Virus record (IMG/VR): IMGVR_UViG_3300025543_000129
Span: 1-30,998 of that record
Reading direction: 5' to 3' (one strand)
DNA from: a virus
DNA: 30,998 nucleotides
The position numbers and the translations under genes are program-made. The first letter of the stretch is position 1. Each line of letters starts with the position of its first letter. Below are positions 8,539 through 17,517 of the stretch, piece after piece. Below the pieces are notes generated by a model. The model was not told the DNA's origin. It did no database searches and was given only the letters and a program-made list of their open reading frames with translations.

Positions 8539-9434
8539 TGGCCGTTCAAGATTACACAACAACCACTAGACGAGCACCTTTTTTAGAAGCGGCTCAAGAA
8601 TCATATATAGATCTACTTACACAAGGTGTTGGTAGAGCACCAGGCTCAACCGGTGTACCAACGCTCGCGGAACTTGGACCTCAAATTGCAGGAGTTGATC
8701 CCTTAACACAAGCAGCTCAACAACAAGCAGCAACACAAGCAGGATTAGGTCAATTAACATTTGATCAAACAACTGGTGCTGTAACCGGTATTGGGACAGG
8801 TACAGGTGTTGCAGGTTTTCAACCTTTCTTTGATCAAGCATCACAATACTCAGGACCAAGCGCATATCAAAGTTTTATGTCACCTTATCAACAACAAGTA
8901 ATTGATACAACTTTAGATGAATTCGATAGACAAGCTCAACAAGGTATGACTGGCATAGCAACTCAAGCTATTCAAGCAGGAGCATTTGGTGGTGGTAGAG
9001 AAGGTGTACAAAGAGCCGAGTATCAAGCAGCTTCAGACAGAAACAGAGCTGCACTACAAGCACAATTATTACAACAAGGATTTGGTCAAGCACAGACCGC
9101 AGCACAACAAGCCTTTGAACAACAAAGAGGTCTTGCATCATTACAGCCATCATTGGCGGCAACTACAACACAACAATTAGGTTCAGCAGGTACAGGAGCT
9201 CTTGCATATTCTCAAGCATTAAAAGACGCAACCCAACAACAAGCACAACTTGCTTATCAAGAACCATACACTAGATTAGGAATATTAGGATCTGGTATTG
9301 CATCACAAGCAGGCGGTGTTCCAACTACAACTCAAACACAAGCACCGGCACCTGCATCAGCAAGTCCTTTATCACAAGCTTTACAAGTTGGTTTAACAGC
9401 ATATGGTTTAGGTAGCATCTTTGGAGGTAACTAA
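8538..9434 (+). CDS. Gln/Ala-rich internal (ejection-type) virion protein
   Basis: A 298 aa protein with extreme Gln, Ala and Thr content. The region about 108-175 (SAYQSFMSPYQQQVIDTTLD ... QAIQAGAFGGGREGVQRAEY) is a pattern common in phage internal or ejection proteins, where long amphipathic helices follow an AGAFGG-R turn. The N- and C-terminal parts are low-complexity; the C-terminus ends with an apolar segment ALQVGLTAYGLGSIFGG. It is joined by TAATG overlaps on both sides. Because it uses many CAA codons, other frames and the reverse strand stay open by chance. The role in DNA ejection is inferred from composition and position. Confidence 0.7.
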   Translation: MAVQDYTTTTRRAPFLEAAQESYIDLLTQGVGRAPGSTGVPTLAELGPQIAGVDPLTQAAQQQAATQAGLGQLTFDQTTGAVTGIGTGTGVAGFQPFFDQASQYSGPSAYQSFMSPYQQQVIDTTLDEFDRQAQQGMTGIATQAIQAGAFGGGREGVQRAEYQAASDRNRAALQAQLLQQGFGQAQTAAQQAFEQQRGLASLQPSLAATTTQQLGSAGTGALAYSQALKDATQQQAQLAYQEPYTRLGILGSGIASQAGGVPTTTQTQAPAPASASPLSQALQVGLTAYGLGSIFGGN

Positions 9435-10939
9435 TGTTTTATAAAAGACCTTCGTTAAGACGTGGTGGTATGCCAACTGGAATTGAACAACTTACACCTA
9501 GAATAAAAGCATTTAATGGTTTTCCAGGATTTCAATTTTTAGAACCTGGAGTGCAACAAGAAATGAGAACTCAAATGAAACCTCCTAGTGGACAAGGACT
9601 TACTAGAGGATCAAGAGGTGCACGTTTTTTAACCCAAGTTCGTCCTATGTCTCTTCCATCTTTTAGTACAGCAGCAACTTTAGCAGCTCCTTTTATTCCA
9701 ACAGGTATAATGGCTTATGCAAATAGACCTAAAACAACTGAGGCTTTAAAAGTTATGAAAAGCGAACCTTCTTCTACGTTTGATGAAACAGGTCTTTTTG
9801 AATATGAAGACTTTGTTAAAAAAATGGATAAAGCAAATAAAGAAGGAGAAGAAATTAGTTTCTTAGATGCATTTTTAATGGATCCTGAAACAGGAACATA
9901 TCCTAAAGCTTTAGGTAGAACAAAAGATAGAGATATAAAAAAAGAAATAGAAAAAGCTGAAGAAAAAAAGTTTTTACCAAACGCAGGTCCTAAACCAGTT
10001 AACTTTGATTCAATTGCAAAAAAAGTAGTAACTAATAAAAATGAAATTAAATCAAAAGACACAGAAGTAGGAGGTGAGGTAGTAGAAGATTCATTTGACT
10101 CTGAGTATGATAAACAAATGAAAAGGTTAGAGAAATATTTAGGAACAAGTAATAGAGAAACAAAAGGTAGATTAGCTTTAGCATTATCTGATGCTGTTGG
10201 CACAGAAGGAACTATTGCAGACAAAGCAGCTGCTCTTAATAAATCATTATTAGGTATTATGGGTCAGAAAAGAAAAGACAAAAAAGATATGGCTAAAATA
10301 GCTTTTGCTGCAACAACTGAATTAGAAAAAGCAAAAATAGCTGCAGGTAAAAAAGGATTTTCAGAAAGAAGATTTGATGAATATGCTAATCTTGCTTCAA
10401 AAAAAGATAGAACTAAATCAGAAGAATCAAGATTTCAAATACTTAAAGATGGCCTTGGAATAAAAACGGGTTTAACTGGACCAAGTGCTACTACAGCAGG
10501 TAAAATAGCTAATGAAGTTAATAAAAATATTACAAGTTTACAAGATGCTGCTGAAAATGAAAAATCAATAATTCAATCAGAAATTATAGCAGGAATTAAT
10601 CAACTTCTTTTAATACAAGGGGTTACTACAGATAATGTTAGTGGAATAATTGGATATGATGTATCTCCTTATTTAGGAGTTAAAAAAGCAGAAGGCGGTA
10701 GAATTGAAATGGCTGTAGGAGGACCTACGGAAACACCTACAGAACCAGTTGCAACTAATTTAACTTTTGAACAATTAAGAACAAGACTACCAAAAGAAAT
10801 TACAGATGATGTTGTTAAACTTGTAGCAACAAGTGAAGAAGCTTTACAAGACTTTGCGTATATTAGAACACAAGGTGATGTAGAAAAATTTAATGTGAAA
10901 TATGGTGTAAATTTAATATTACCACAAAACACAGCGTAG
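9434..10939 (+). CDS. virion-associated protein, Lys/Glu-rich, with GGRIE tag
   Basis: A 501 aa protein. The basic N-terminus starts MFYKRPSLRRGGMPTGIEQL, and an apolar stretch TAATLAAPFIPTGIMAY lies near residues 80-96. A long charged central part (about 110-360) is probably helical or coiled coil. KKAEGGRIEMAVGG (coded at about 10685-10726) repeats the glycine tag of the 664 aa protein, and a compact C-terminal domain follows. The stop is embedded in TAGGAGG, which serves as RBS for the next gene. It belongs to the internal/ejection protein set by position. I recognise no specific family. Confidence 0.62.
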   Translation: MFYKRPSLRRGGMPTGIEQLTPRIKAFNGFPGFQFLEPGVQQEMRTQMKPPSGQGLTRGSRGARFLTQVRPMSLPSFSTAATLAAPFIPTGIMAYANRPKTTEALKVMKSEPSSTFDETGLFEYEDFVKKMDKANKEGEEISFLDAFLMDPETGTYPKALGRTKDRDIKKEIEKAEEKKFLPNAGPKPVNFDSIAKKVVTNKNEIKSKDTEVGGEVVEDSFDSEYDKQMKRLEKYLGTSNRETKGRLALALSDAVGTEGTIADKAAALNKSLLGIMGQKRKDKKDMAKIAFAATTELEKAKIAAGKKGFSERRFDEYANLASKKDRTKSEESRFQILKDGLGIKTGLTGPSATTAGKIANEVNKNITSLQDAAENEKSIIQSEIIAGINQLLLIQGVTTDNVSGIIGYDVSPYLGVKKAEGGRIEMAVGGPTETPTEPVATNLTFEQLRTRLPKEITDDVVKLVATSEEALQDFAYIRTQGDVEKFNVKYGVNLILPQNTA

Positions 10940-10946
10940 GAGGACT

Positions 10947-13900
10947 ATGGCTGAACCCTTCTTTAAATCTCTTTTAGAAACACCACCAGAAAAAATAGAT
11001 CCACAAGAAAAACCTGGTTTCTTAGATTATGTTACAGATGTTCCTGTTGGAATAGCAAAAGGAGCTAGTCAAGCTGTTCAAGGACTATTGACTCTTGGTG
11101 CAATGCCAATTGACTATCTTGCTGATACTAATTTAATTTCTACAATTGATAATATTTTTGAAAAAATAACACCTGAAACAGAAACAGCATTAGGGGATAT
11201 TACATCTGTTCTTACACAGTTTGGTGTGCCTGCAGCGGGTGCCGTAAAAATAGCACAAGGTATAAAAGTTTTAAAAGGTGCTAGTAAAATAACTAAATTA
11301 TCTAGTTTACCTACTATGGGTGGTAAGACCGCAGAATTAGCTAAAAGAGCAGGATTTTATGGTTCAATCGGTGGTGTTACTGATTTTGTAGTTTCTGACC
11401 CAGAAGAAAATAGAACAGTAGCTCAAACTTTAGGATATGCAGAAGATTATAAAGGTGGTGAATTAGAAGGATCTGAAAAAGCAGCAGAGGCATTTAAACA
11501 AAAAATAAAATTTGGTGCAGAAGGTGCTTTACTAGGGGGTGGTATTACTGCAGCTTTACCGGTTGCAGGCACATTAGGGTTTAGATATGGAATAAAACCT
11601 GCAGGTCAAGCAATTGGTTTTGTTGGTGGTAAAACTTTAAGAGGATTAAATTATGCTGTTATAAATCCAATGACTAAAATAATAGGCACAGAAACTTTAG
11701 GTAAAGGAGTTAAACTTGCAGGAGTTGGTTATGATAAAGCTATTGATAAGGCGATGAGATCTTTAAATATACCCAAAGCAGACTCGTGGAAATTTTTATC
11801 TTCTTCACCTAATGCTCCTCTAAAAGAAAGATTAGCTAAAAAATTAGATAATATAAAGAATGTATTTAAATCTACAGGACCACTTGATGTAGAATCAAGA
11901 AGATTGTTAGAGGAATCTGGTAATTTAGTTAATGCCAATGAAAAATCATTAATAAAATTAATGGATGATATAGATAAAAACTTTAAAGATATTGCAAATA
12001 ATTATTCAGTTAGATTCAAAGAAGGATTTAAAAGCACTCCTATTGCTCAAGCAGAAAATGATTTAATATTTAATTTTTTAAGAACTTCTGGAAAAGAAGC
12101 AGATGATATATTTAATCAATTACCTAATAAAGCAATAAAAGATTCTGCAAAAAGTCTAAAAGAATTAATGACTAAATTAGGCAAAGATTATGGTAGATTA
12201 CTAACAGAATCTACAGATGAAGCTACTAGAGATCTAGGTTCTCAAATAATAGCTAATGGTGGTGCATATTTAAAACAAGTATTTTCTGCATTTAAAAATG
12301 AATCTTACAAATTTAATCCTGAAAAAATAAAAGGTGCAAAAGAGTTTTTTAAAAATCTAACAAAAACAAATGATGATATTGCAAAAGAAGTTGATACCTT
12401 AGCTAAAACTACCGATAGAACAAGTGAAACTTGGAATAAATCTTTAGATGAATTTGCTACTAATAGAATGGAGTATTTAAAAAGACAAATTATTGAAAGC
12501 AATAGATCTCCAGACACTATTTTTAATGCAGTTGCTAAAACATTTAGAATACCAACAAAAGAATTAAAAAAAGATACTTTTGTTAAAGCAGACTCATTAT
12601 TAAAAAAAGATAAAATTGTAGAAAAAATTACTAGTGTTGAAGGAGAACTTTTAAAAAAAGGACAAACAATTCAAGATATTGTAGATGTTAGAAAATACAA
12701 ATCTATTACAGATGCTTTTCTTGAAACGTCTACAGATTACAGAGCTGCTGTTACAGATACTTTTATGCAGACAGCAAAACAGGTTTATCAAAAAGATTTT
12801 TTTGATCGAATAGCGGACACAGGATTAGAGTCTGGTTTATTTTTTAGATCTGCAAATGAAGCTACAGCAAAAGGAATTAATCCAAATAACCTACAACAAG
12901 TAGTTCCTTTAATAAAATATGGCGAAGAGTTTCAAAGTAAGATGTTTTACAATGGTATAGCAGCAGATGGTAAAATGTCTGGTTTGTATACAACACCAGA
13001 AATTGCAAATGCTATTAGGGGTGTAGACGAAACATTTGGAAGATTATATGACATACCTTTATATAAAGCTTTGATGTCAGTCAAAGCCACAGGTCAAATT
13101 GGTAAAACAGTTTTTTCACCTATGACACAAATAAGAAATGTTTCAACTGCATCTTTCTTTGCATTAGCTAGTGGGCTAGTGGGTGGTCGAACAAGTTTAG
13201 GTGATTCTTTTAAATTACTAGCAGATGATTTATTTCCAGGTAAATCAGTTTCAGCATCGAAAATGGCAGATATATTATCTGAAAGAGTTCAAAGAGGTAT
13301 TATAGATAGTAATATAGAGGTTAATGAAATTAAAACTATTTTACAACAAGCAAAAGACGGTAAATTTAGTTTATCAGCTTTAATGAATAACCCAACTGTT
13401 AAAAAAGCTTTTGATTTATATCAAGGTGGAGATAACGTTTGGAAACTATATGCAGATGATTTTTATCAAGATGCATTAGATACTGCATTTAAATACAATG
13501 GAAAAAATGTTGCAGCAGATCAAGCTTATAGAGAAAATATTATTGATTGGTATAAAACAGTTGGAAGAGAAGGTAGGAAATCAGATGAGTTGGCTGCTAT
13601 AAATCAAAAAATTTTAAACACTACAGATATAAGCCAAAAAGAAAGTTTAGTAAAACAGTTTGATAGTATTGGAAATGGAAAAGATATATCTGCTTACTTG
13701 GTTACAAACACAATACCTACCTATAGTAAAGTACCAGAAATAATTAAAGCAATTAGAAAATTACCTATTGGTAACTTTATAGCTTTTCCTGCAGAAATAT
13801 TAAGGACAAGTGCACATCTAGTTAATATTGGTGCAAGAGAATTAACTAGTTCAAATCCATTTATTAGACAAATGGGTGCAAGAAGATTAATGGGTACTTC

Positions 13901-15191
13901 TGCTGTGTTTGGTGGTATTGGATCTACAATTGCATATACTGCAGAAAAAATAACAGGTGTTAGTGATGAAAAAGTAAAAGCTTTTCAAAGATCTTCAGCT
14001 CCAGACTATCAAAAAAATGCTACACTAATTCCATTAACCGAATCTGATTTAAATGGAAACTTTAAATATTTTAATTTTTCTTACACAAATCCATATGATT
14101 CAATGATTAGACCAGTTAATGCTGTGTTTAATGCATATTCAAATGGTACATTAAATGATAAAACTGCAGATCAAATAGTGTTTGATGCTTTATTTTATGA
14201 TAGATTAACAGATACCCCTGGTGCTTTAACCGAATTTATTACTCCTTTTGTTTCAGAATCTATTGGATCTGAAGCTGTGTTTGACATTGCATTTAGAAAT
14301 GGTGAAACTAGAGATGGTAAACAAATATATTTTGATCAAGATTCTGCATTAGAAAAAATAGATAAGTCTTTAGGACATTTATTTACACAACTAGAACCTG
14401 GTGCAAACAGAAGTATTAGAAGAGTGTATAAAGGAATTACAGGAACCTTTACACAATTTGGTGCTCAACTAGATGCTAAAACTGAATTAGGTGCTTTGTT
14501 AGCTGGAGTTCGTGTTGAAGAAGCTAAACCATTAAATAGTATGCCTTTCTTAATTACATCTTATGGTAAAGATAAACAAAACATAAGAAGAGAATTTGGT
14601 AGAAATGTATTTAGAGTCGATGCTACACCAGAACAAAGATTAGCTGGTTTTAAAGAATATATTTTAGATTCTTTTGATGCACAAAAAGTATTTTATCAAG
14701 TGTTAAAAGACATGAAAACAATGGGTGTTTCTTCAAGAAAAGTAGAAGACATTTTAGAAAAACGTTTAAGAAATAAATCAGAAGTAGCACAACTTATTGA
14801 TGGAGATTTTAAAGTACCTGGATTTAGTGAAGAAACATTTGATGATCTAGTAAATAGATTAAGAATAGAAGACCCTATTCAAGCAGCTAAAGTAGCATCA
14901 GAAATAAGACAAAGTGTGAGAGCAATGGAAAGATTAAGAACAAGACTAAGAAGAATAGATCTTAATGACAGTAGAGAAGAAATAGATCAAAAAATAAACT
15001 CAATATTATTTCCAACAATATCTAGATTAAGAGGTGAAGAACCGTTAATAAATACTCAAACTACACAGACAGTTGAGCTTCCTGTACCACAAGGACTTGA
15101 TACTCCTGTAAATACTGGTATAGTAAATCAAAGTATAGGAAATGTACAAAATGATTTATTAAGACAAATTGAACTACAAAAATTAATATAA
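10947..15191 (+). CDS. very large internal virion / DNA-ejection protein
   Basis: At 1414 aa this is the largest gene here, with AGGAGG at about 10936-10941 just before the ATG. The N-terminal 300 residues contain several Gly/Ala-rich apolar segments (GVPAAGAVKIAQGIKVLKGA near 95; GALLGGGITAALPVAGTLGF near 195) that could insert in membranes. The middle is long, charged and helical. A further Gly-rich apolar patch follows near 735 (FFALASGLVGGR). Length, composition and place at the end of the structural module fit T7 gp16-like ejection proteins of podoviruses. I see no convincing lytic transglycosylase or protease motif, so only the structural/ejection role is proposed, by inference. Confidence 0.7.
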   Translation: MAEPFFKSLLETPPEKIDPQEKPGFLDYVTDVPVGIAKGASQAVQGLLTLGAMPIDYLADTNLISTIDNIFEKITPETETALGDITSVLTQFGVPAAGAVKIAQGIKVLKGASKITKLSSLPTMGGKTAELAKRAGFYGSIGGVTDFVVSDPEENRTVAQTLGYAEDYKGGELEGSEKAAEAFKQKIKFGAEGALLGGGITAALPVAGTLGFRYGIKPAGQAIGFVGGKTLRGLNYAVINPMTKIIGTETLGKGVKLAGVGYDKAIDKAMRSLNIPKADSWKFLSSSPNAPLKERLAKKLDNIKNVFKSTGPLDVESRRLLEESGNLVNANEKSLIKLMDDIDKNFKDIANNYSVRFKEGFKSTPIAQAENDLIFNFLRTSGKEADDIFNQLPNKAIKDSAKSLKELMTKLGKDYGRLLTESTDEATRDLGSQIIANGGAYLKQVFSAFKNESYKFNPEKIKGAKEFFKNLTKTNDDIAKEVDTLAKTTDRTSETWNKSLDEFATNRMEYLKRQIIESNRSPDTIFNAVAKTFRIPTKELKKDTFVKADSLLKKDKIVEKITSVEGELLKKGQTIQDIVDVRKYKSITDAFLETSTDYRAAVTDTFMQTAKQVYQKDFFDRIADTGLESGLFFRSANEATAKGINPNNLQQVVPLIKYGEEFQSKMFYNGIAADGKMSGLYTTPEIANAIRGVDETFGRLYDIPLYKALMSVKATGQIGKTVFSPMTQIRNVSTASFFALASGLVGGRTSLGDSFKLLADDLFPGKSVSASKMADILSERVQRGIIDSNIEVNEIKTILQQAKDGKFSLSALMNNPTVKKAFDLYQGGDNVWKLYADDFYQDALDTAFKYNGKNVAADQAYRENIIDWYKTVGREGRKSDELAAINQKILNTTDISQKESLVKQFDSIGNGKDISAYLVTNTIPTYSKVPEIIKAIRKLPIGNFIAFPAEILRTSAHLVNIGARELTSSNPFIRQMGARRLMGTSAVFGGIGSTIAYTAEKITGVSDEKVKAFQRSSAPDYQKNATLIPLTESDLNGNFKYFNFSYTNPYDSMIRPVNAVFNAYSNGTLNDKTADQIVFDALFYDRLTDTPGALTEFITPFVSESIGSEAVFDIAFRNGETRDGKQIYFDQDSALEKIDKSLGHLFTQLEPGANRSIRRVYKGITGTFTQFGAQLDAKTELGALLAGVRVEEAKPLNSMPFLITSYGKDKQNIRREFGRNVFRVDATPEQRLAGFKEYILDSFDAQKVFYQVLKDMKTMGVSSRKVEDILEKRLRNKSEVAQLIDGDFKVPGFSEETFDDLVNRLRIEDPIQAAKVASEIRQSVRAMERLRTRLRRIDLNDSREEIDQKINSILFPTISRLRGEEPLINTQTTQTVELPVPQGLDTPVNTGIVNQSIGNVQNDLLRQIELQKLI

Positions 15192-15370
15192 TGGCTAGAA
15201 AATCTGCATTAGAAAAAATAGAATCTCACGAAAAGCTTTGTAGAATAATGCAAAAGCAAACGTTTGAACAAATAAAAGAAATGCAGGAAAGAATAAAAAG
15301 ATTAGAATATTGGATTGTTGGTGGTATGGGAGCTGTTCTTATAACTTTACTTATGGATATGGTTAATTAA
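15191..15370 (+). CDS. small coiled-coil protein with C-terminal membrane segment (XhlA-like)
   Basis: A 59 aa product: a charged N-terminal amphipathic helix (ALEKIESHEKLCRIMQKQTF through MQERIKRLE), then one membrane segment YWIVGGMGAVLITLLMDMV. This topology resembles XhlA-type holin accessory proteins and small phage membrane proteins. It starts on the TAATG junction of the 1414 aa gene and its stop overlaps the convergent leftward gene by 4 bases, so there is no room for an intergenic terminator between the two operons. The lysis role is inference from architecture. Confidence 0.65.
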   Translation: MARKSALEKIESHEKLCRIMQKQTFEQIKEMQERIKRLEYWIVGGMGAVLITLLMDMVN

Positions 15371-15573
15371 CTACACATACATCCAATAAAATTTCCACTG
15401 CCATCATTCATTACATGAAGATTTAAACTATCTACATACCCAGATAATTTAAGTCTTAAAATATCACACAAAGCAAAACAATCTATTTCAGAAGTTACAA
15501 CTATACCCTCCATAATTTCTTTTGTTATAGGTATCAATTGATACAGTCCGTCGTTTAATATTATTAGATCCAT
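15367..15573 (-). CDS. unknown 68 aa protein, cotranscribed with Snf2 helicase
   Basis: A leftward gene starting at 15573 with a 10 bp overlap into the 3' end of the helicase gene, so it is downstream of it in the same unit. The product is compact and mixed (MDLIILNDGLYQLIPITKEI ... FIGCMCS), with Cys near the end (C-M-C) and two further internal Cys. No family recognised. It could be an accessory of the helicase or a small host-directed protein. Support comes from the overlap and from filling the space exactly up to the convergent gene. Confidence 0.55.
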   Translation of the reverse strand: MDLIILNDGLYQLIPITKEIMEGIVVTSEIDCFALCDILRLKLSGYVDSLNLHVMNDGSGNFIGCMCS

Positions 15574-16997
15574 GCTTTTAATTCTTCACCCATAATTTCA
15601 CTAGCAATGTTTTGTTTTTTATTTAAAGCTTTTACAATTTTTTCATCAACAGTATCTTCTGCAATTATATCTATATAAGTCATTTTTCTTTTTTGACCAA
15701 TACGATTAATACGAGCTTCGGACTGTGTTCTTTTCTCAAGATCATATCCATTTGAAAAATAAATCATTGTATTTGCTTCTGTAAGTGTGATACCATACCC
15801 ACCCGTTTGTGGTGTACCTACCAAGAATCTTACTTCACTATCTGGATTTTGTATTTCTTTAATAGCCTTTTGTCTATCTTCAGTGCTAGTGTCACCATAA
15901 TAAGTAACCACGGATCTTGGACCATACTCTTTTGTAATTGCTTTAATTACATTTTCAATATCATATCTCCAATGGCACCAGATAATTGATTTACCTTCTA
16001 CCTCACTTAATACATTCATCAATTCAGTGATACGAGTATTTTTTATTTGTTGAATTTTTCCGCTATCATCTTTGAAATGACCACAAGTAATTTGTTGTAG
16101 TCTCATCAGCTGCACTAATGCTGTAGCTGTAGTCATACTTTTACCATTTAAAAATGCAACAGCTTCTTTCTTCATTTGTTGATATACACTTTTTTGTTCT
16201 GCAGATAGTTGTATAGTTCTTTTCATATATGTATACGGAGGAAGATCTAAACATTCTTCTTTTAATACACGAGAAGAAAATGGTTTTATTTTTTCTGATA
16301 ACTCATCAAGATTTTTATAACCCACAACAAGTTGAAAAGACTTACCACCAAAGTTTGCAGTTCTAAGTTTGGCGTATCTAGTTCTAAATGCATAATAAGA
16401 ACTATACCCCAATAATTCTGGGTCTAAATACTCACACTGTTTAAACAGATCTAATGGTGACTTTGTAACCGGTGATCCTGTAAGGATCCTTCTATACTTA
16501 GCCATTTGACCAAGAGTGACTATATTTTTAGTTCTTTTGGCATCAGGGTTTTTTATTGTCGTAGACTCATCTATTGCCATTAAAGCATTGTTTGCATTTA
16601 AAAATTTATATGCAAATTCAACACCTTTATCTGTAGAAAAAGACTCAACATTCATAATTAAAATACGAAGATCTTCTCCTGTTGTAAACAATTCATCTAA
16701 TAGTCTTTCTTGTTGTTTGGAAATACTAGCCTTCCATAATACTGTTTTATGTTCTATGTGTTTTACAAGGTGTGTGGGAAGCTCTGAGTCGTACCAATTT
16801 TTATATACTCCTTTAGGTGCAACAATAAGAGCTGCATTAATTTTACCTGCATCATAAAGCATAGCAATATTGTCTATTAATACTTTTGATTTACCCGTAC
16901 CCATTTCCATAAAATACGCATATACTTCTCTATTATGAGACTTATTAAGAGCCTCTAATTGATGTTTGTAAGGCTTAGTTTTAAATTTATAATTCAT
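15564..16997 (-). CDS. Snf2/Swi2-type superfamily 2 helicase
   Basis: A 477 aa SF2 ATPase. Motif I is MEMGTGKS (residues 30-37), motif II DEST (143-146), motif III LTGSPV (172-177). The C-terminal half has VGTPQTGGYGITLTEA and the Snf2 motif VI segment ARINRIGQKRKMTYIDIIAE near residue 430-450. The order and the I-G-Q signature are those of phage Snf2-like helicases, used in replication, recombination or remodelling of bound proteins. It is transcribed leftwards, opposite to all other genes, from a promoter in the divergent gap (17022-17050), with a purine-rich RBS just upstream. The N-terminus begins at the Q-like motif (YKHQLEAL), so the domain is complete. Confidence 0.93.
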   Translation of the reverse strand: MNYKFKTKPYKHQLEALNKSHNREVYAYFMEMGTGKSKVLIDNIAMLYDAGKINAALIVAPKGVYKNWYDSELPTHLVKHIEHKTVLWKASISKQQERLLDELFTTGEDLRILIMNVESFSTDKGVEFAYKFLNANNALMAIDESTTIKNPDAKRTKNIVTLGQMAKYRRILTGSPVTKSPLDLFKQCEYLDPELLGYSSYYAFRTRYAKLRTANFGGKSFQLVVGYKNLDELSEKIKPFSSRVLKEECLDLPPYTYMKRTIQLSAEQKSVYQQMKKEAVAFLNGKSMTTATALVQLMRLQQITCGHFKDDSGKIQQIKNTRITELMNVLSEVEGKSIIWCHWRYDIENVIKAITKEYGPRSVVTYYGDTSTEDRQKAIKEIQNPDSEVRFLVGTPQTGGYGITLTEANTMIYFSNGYDLEKRTQSEARINRIGQKRKMTYIDIIAEDTVDEKIVKALNKKQNIASEIMGEELKAWI

Positions 16998-17021
16998 GTT
17001 TACTTCTTCTTTCTAATAAGC

Positions 17022-17050
17022 TATATAGAACGGGAAAGGAAAAAAGTCAA
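17022..17050 (-). promoter_or_regulatory. sigma70-type promoter for the leftward helicase unit
   Basis: Read on the minus strand, TTGACT (17050-17045) is followed after 17 bases by TATATA (17027-17022), close to the -35/-10 consensus. It lies in the 55 bp gap between the divergent genes, about 25 bases before the helicase ATG (16997). A purine-rich stretch (complement of 17003-17014) can serve as RBS. Its -35 box abuts the start codon of the rightward gene at 17053. Confidence 0.6.
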
Positions 17051-17052
17051 TA

Positions 17053-17457
17053 ATGAAAATTAAAGAATACAACAACAAGTTACATTATATTGAAGATGGT
17101 ACTATTCTATCTAAAGTATATGTAATTCAAGAGTTACCAGGAACTAGATTAGGTACACCTAAATTTAATATTATGGGTGCATCTAAATTTGGTGAACTAA
17201 TAACTTTACTACCAGAAAATTCACAAATAATAATGTCACCAGGCCCATTAATATTTAAACTTAGAAAGCTTCTAAAAAACTTTACTAAAGATGATTATTT
17301 ACTACTTACAGGCGATCCTGCCATAATTGGTGTAGCCTGTTCTATTGTATCTGATATAACAGTAGGACAATTTAATTTTTTAAAATGGGACAGACAAGAA
17401 AAAATGTACTATCCAATAAAAGTAAATTTATATGAGAAAGGAAAAATTGAAGAATAG
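17053..17457 (+). CDS. conserved early protein, 134 aa, unknown function
   Basis: A mixed alpha/beta protein beginning MKIKEYNNKLHYIEDGTILS. It contains the phrase YLLLTGDPAIIGVACSIVSD (about residues 83-102), followed by GQFNFLKWDRQEKMYYPIKV. I recognise this phrase from pelagiphage-like genomes, always near replication genes, but know no function. It is the first rightward gene after the leftward helicase; a GGAAAGG purine block at 17034-17040 is the likely RBS. It sits before the strong promoter at 17460, so it may be transcribed at another time than the genes behind it. Confidence 0.6.
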   Translation: MKIKEYNNKLHYIEDGTILSKVYVIQELPGTRLGTPKFNIMGASKFGELITLLPENSQIIMSPGPLIFKLRKLLKNFTKDDYLLLTGDPAIIGVACSIVSDITVGQFNFLKWDRQEKMYYPIKVNLYEKGKIEE

Positions 17458-17459
17458 CC

Positions 17460-17487
17460 TTGACATAGGATTTTATATAACTATTAA
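17460..17487 (+). promoter_or_regulatory. sigma70-type promoter before replication module
   Basis: TTGACA at 17460-17465 is followed after 16 bases by TATTAA at 17482-17487. It lies in the 60 bp gap between the 134 aa gene and the 182 aa gene, and an AAAGGAG RBS (about 17506-17512) precedes the ATG at 17518. It resembles the promoter at 29021, with the same 16 bp spacing and an AC just before the -10 box. Host RNA polymerase recognition is inferred. Confidence 0.65.
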
Positions 17488-17517
17488 TAACATACGAAAG
17501 ATAAAAAAGGAGAAAAA

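Noticed and set aside
8617-9180. Open frames on both strands in the Gln/Ala-rich gene (8617-8865 minus, 8968-9162 minus, 8986-9180 plus).
   Set aside because: They are by-products of CAA/GCA-rich low-complexity coding; no RBS, products are Leu/Val or Asn/His monotony.
9715-10224. 169-codon minus-strand open frame opposite the 501 aa gene.
   Set aside because: Ser/Phe/Leu-rich translation is the antisense shadow of a Lys/Glu-rich gene; the plus-strand gene has proper junctions and context.
15371-15563. A bidirectional terminator between the convergent operons.
   Set aside because: The genes overlap by 4 bp and I see no GC-rich stem with flanking A/T runs at the junction.
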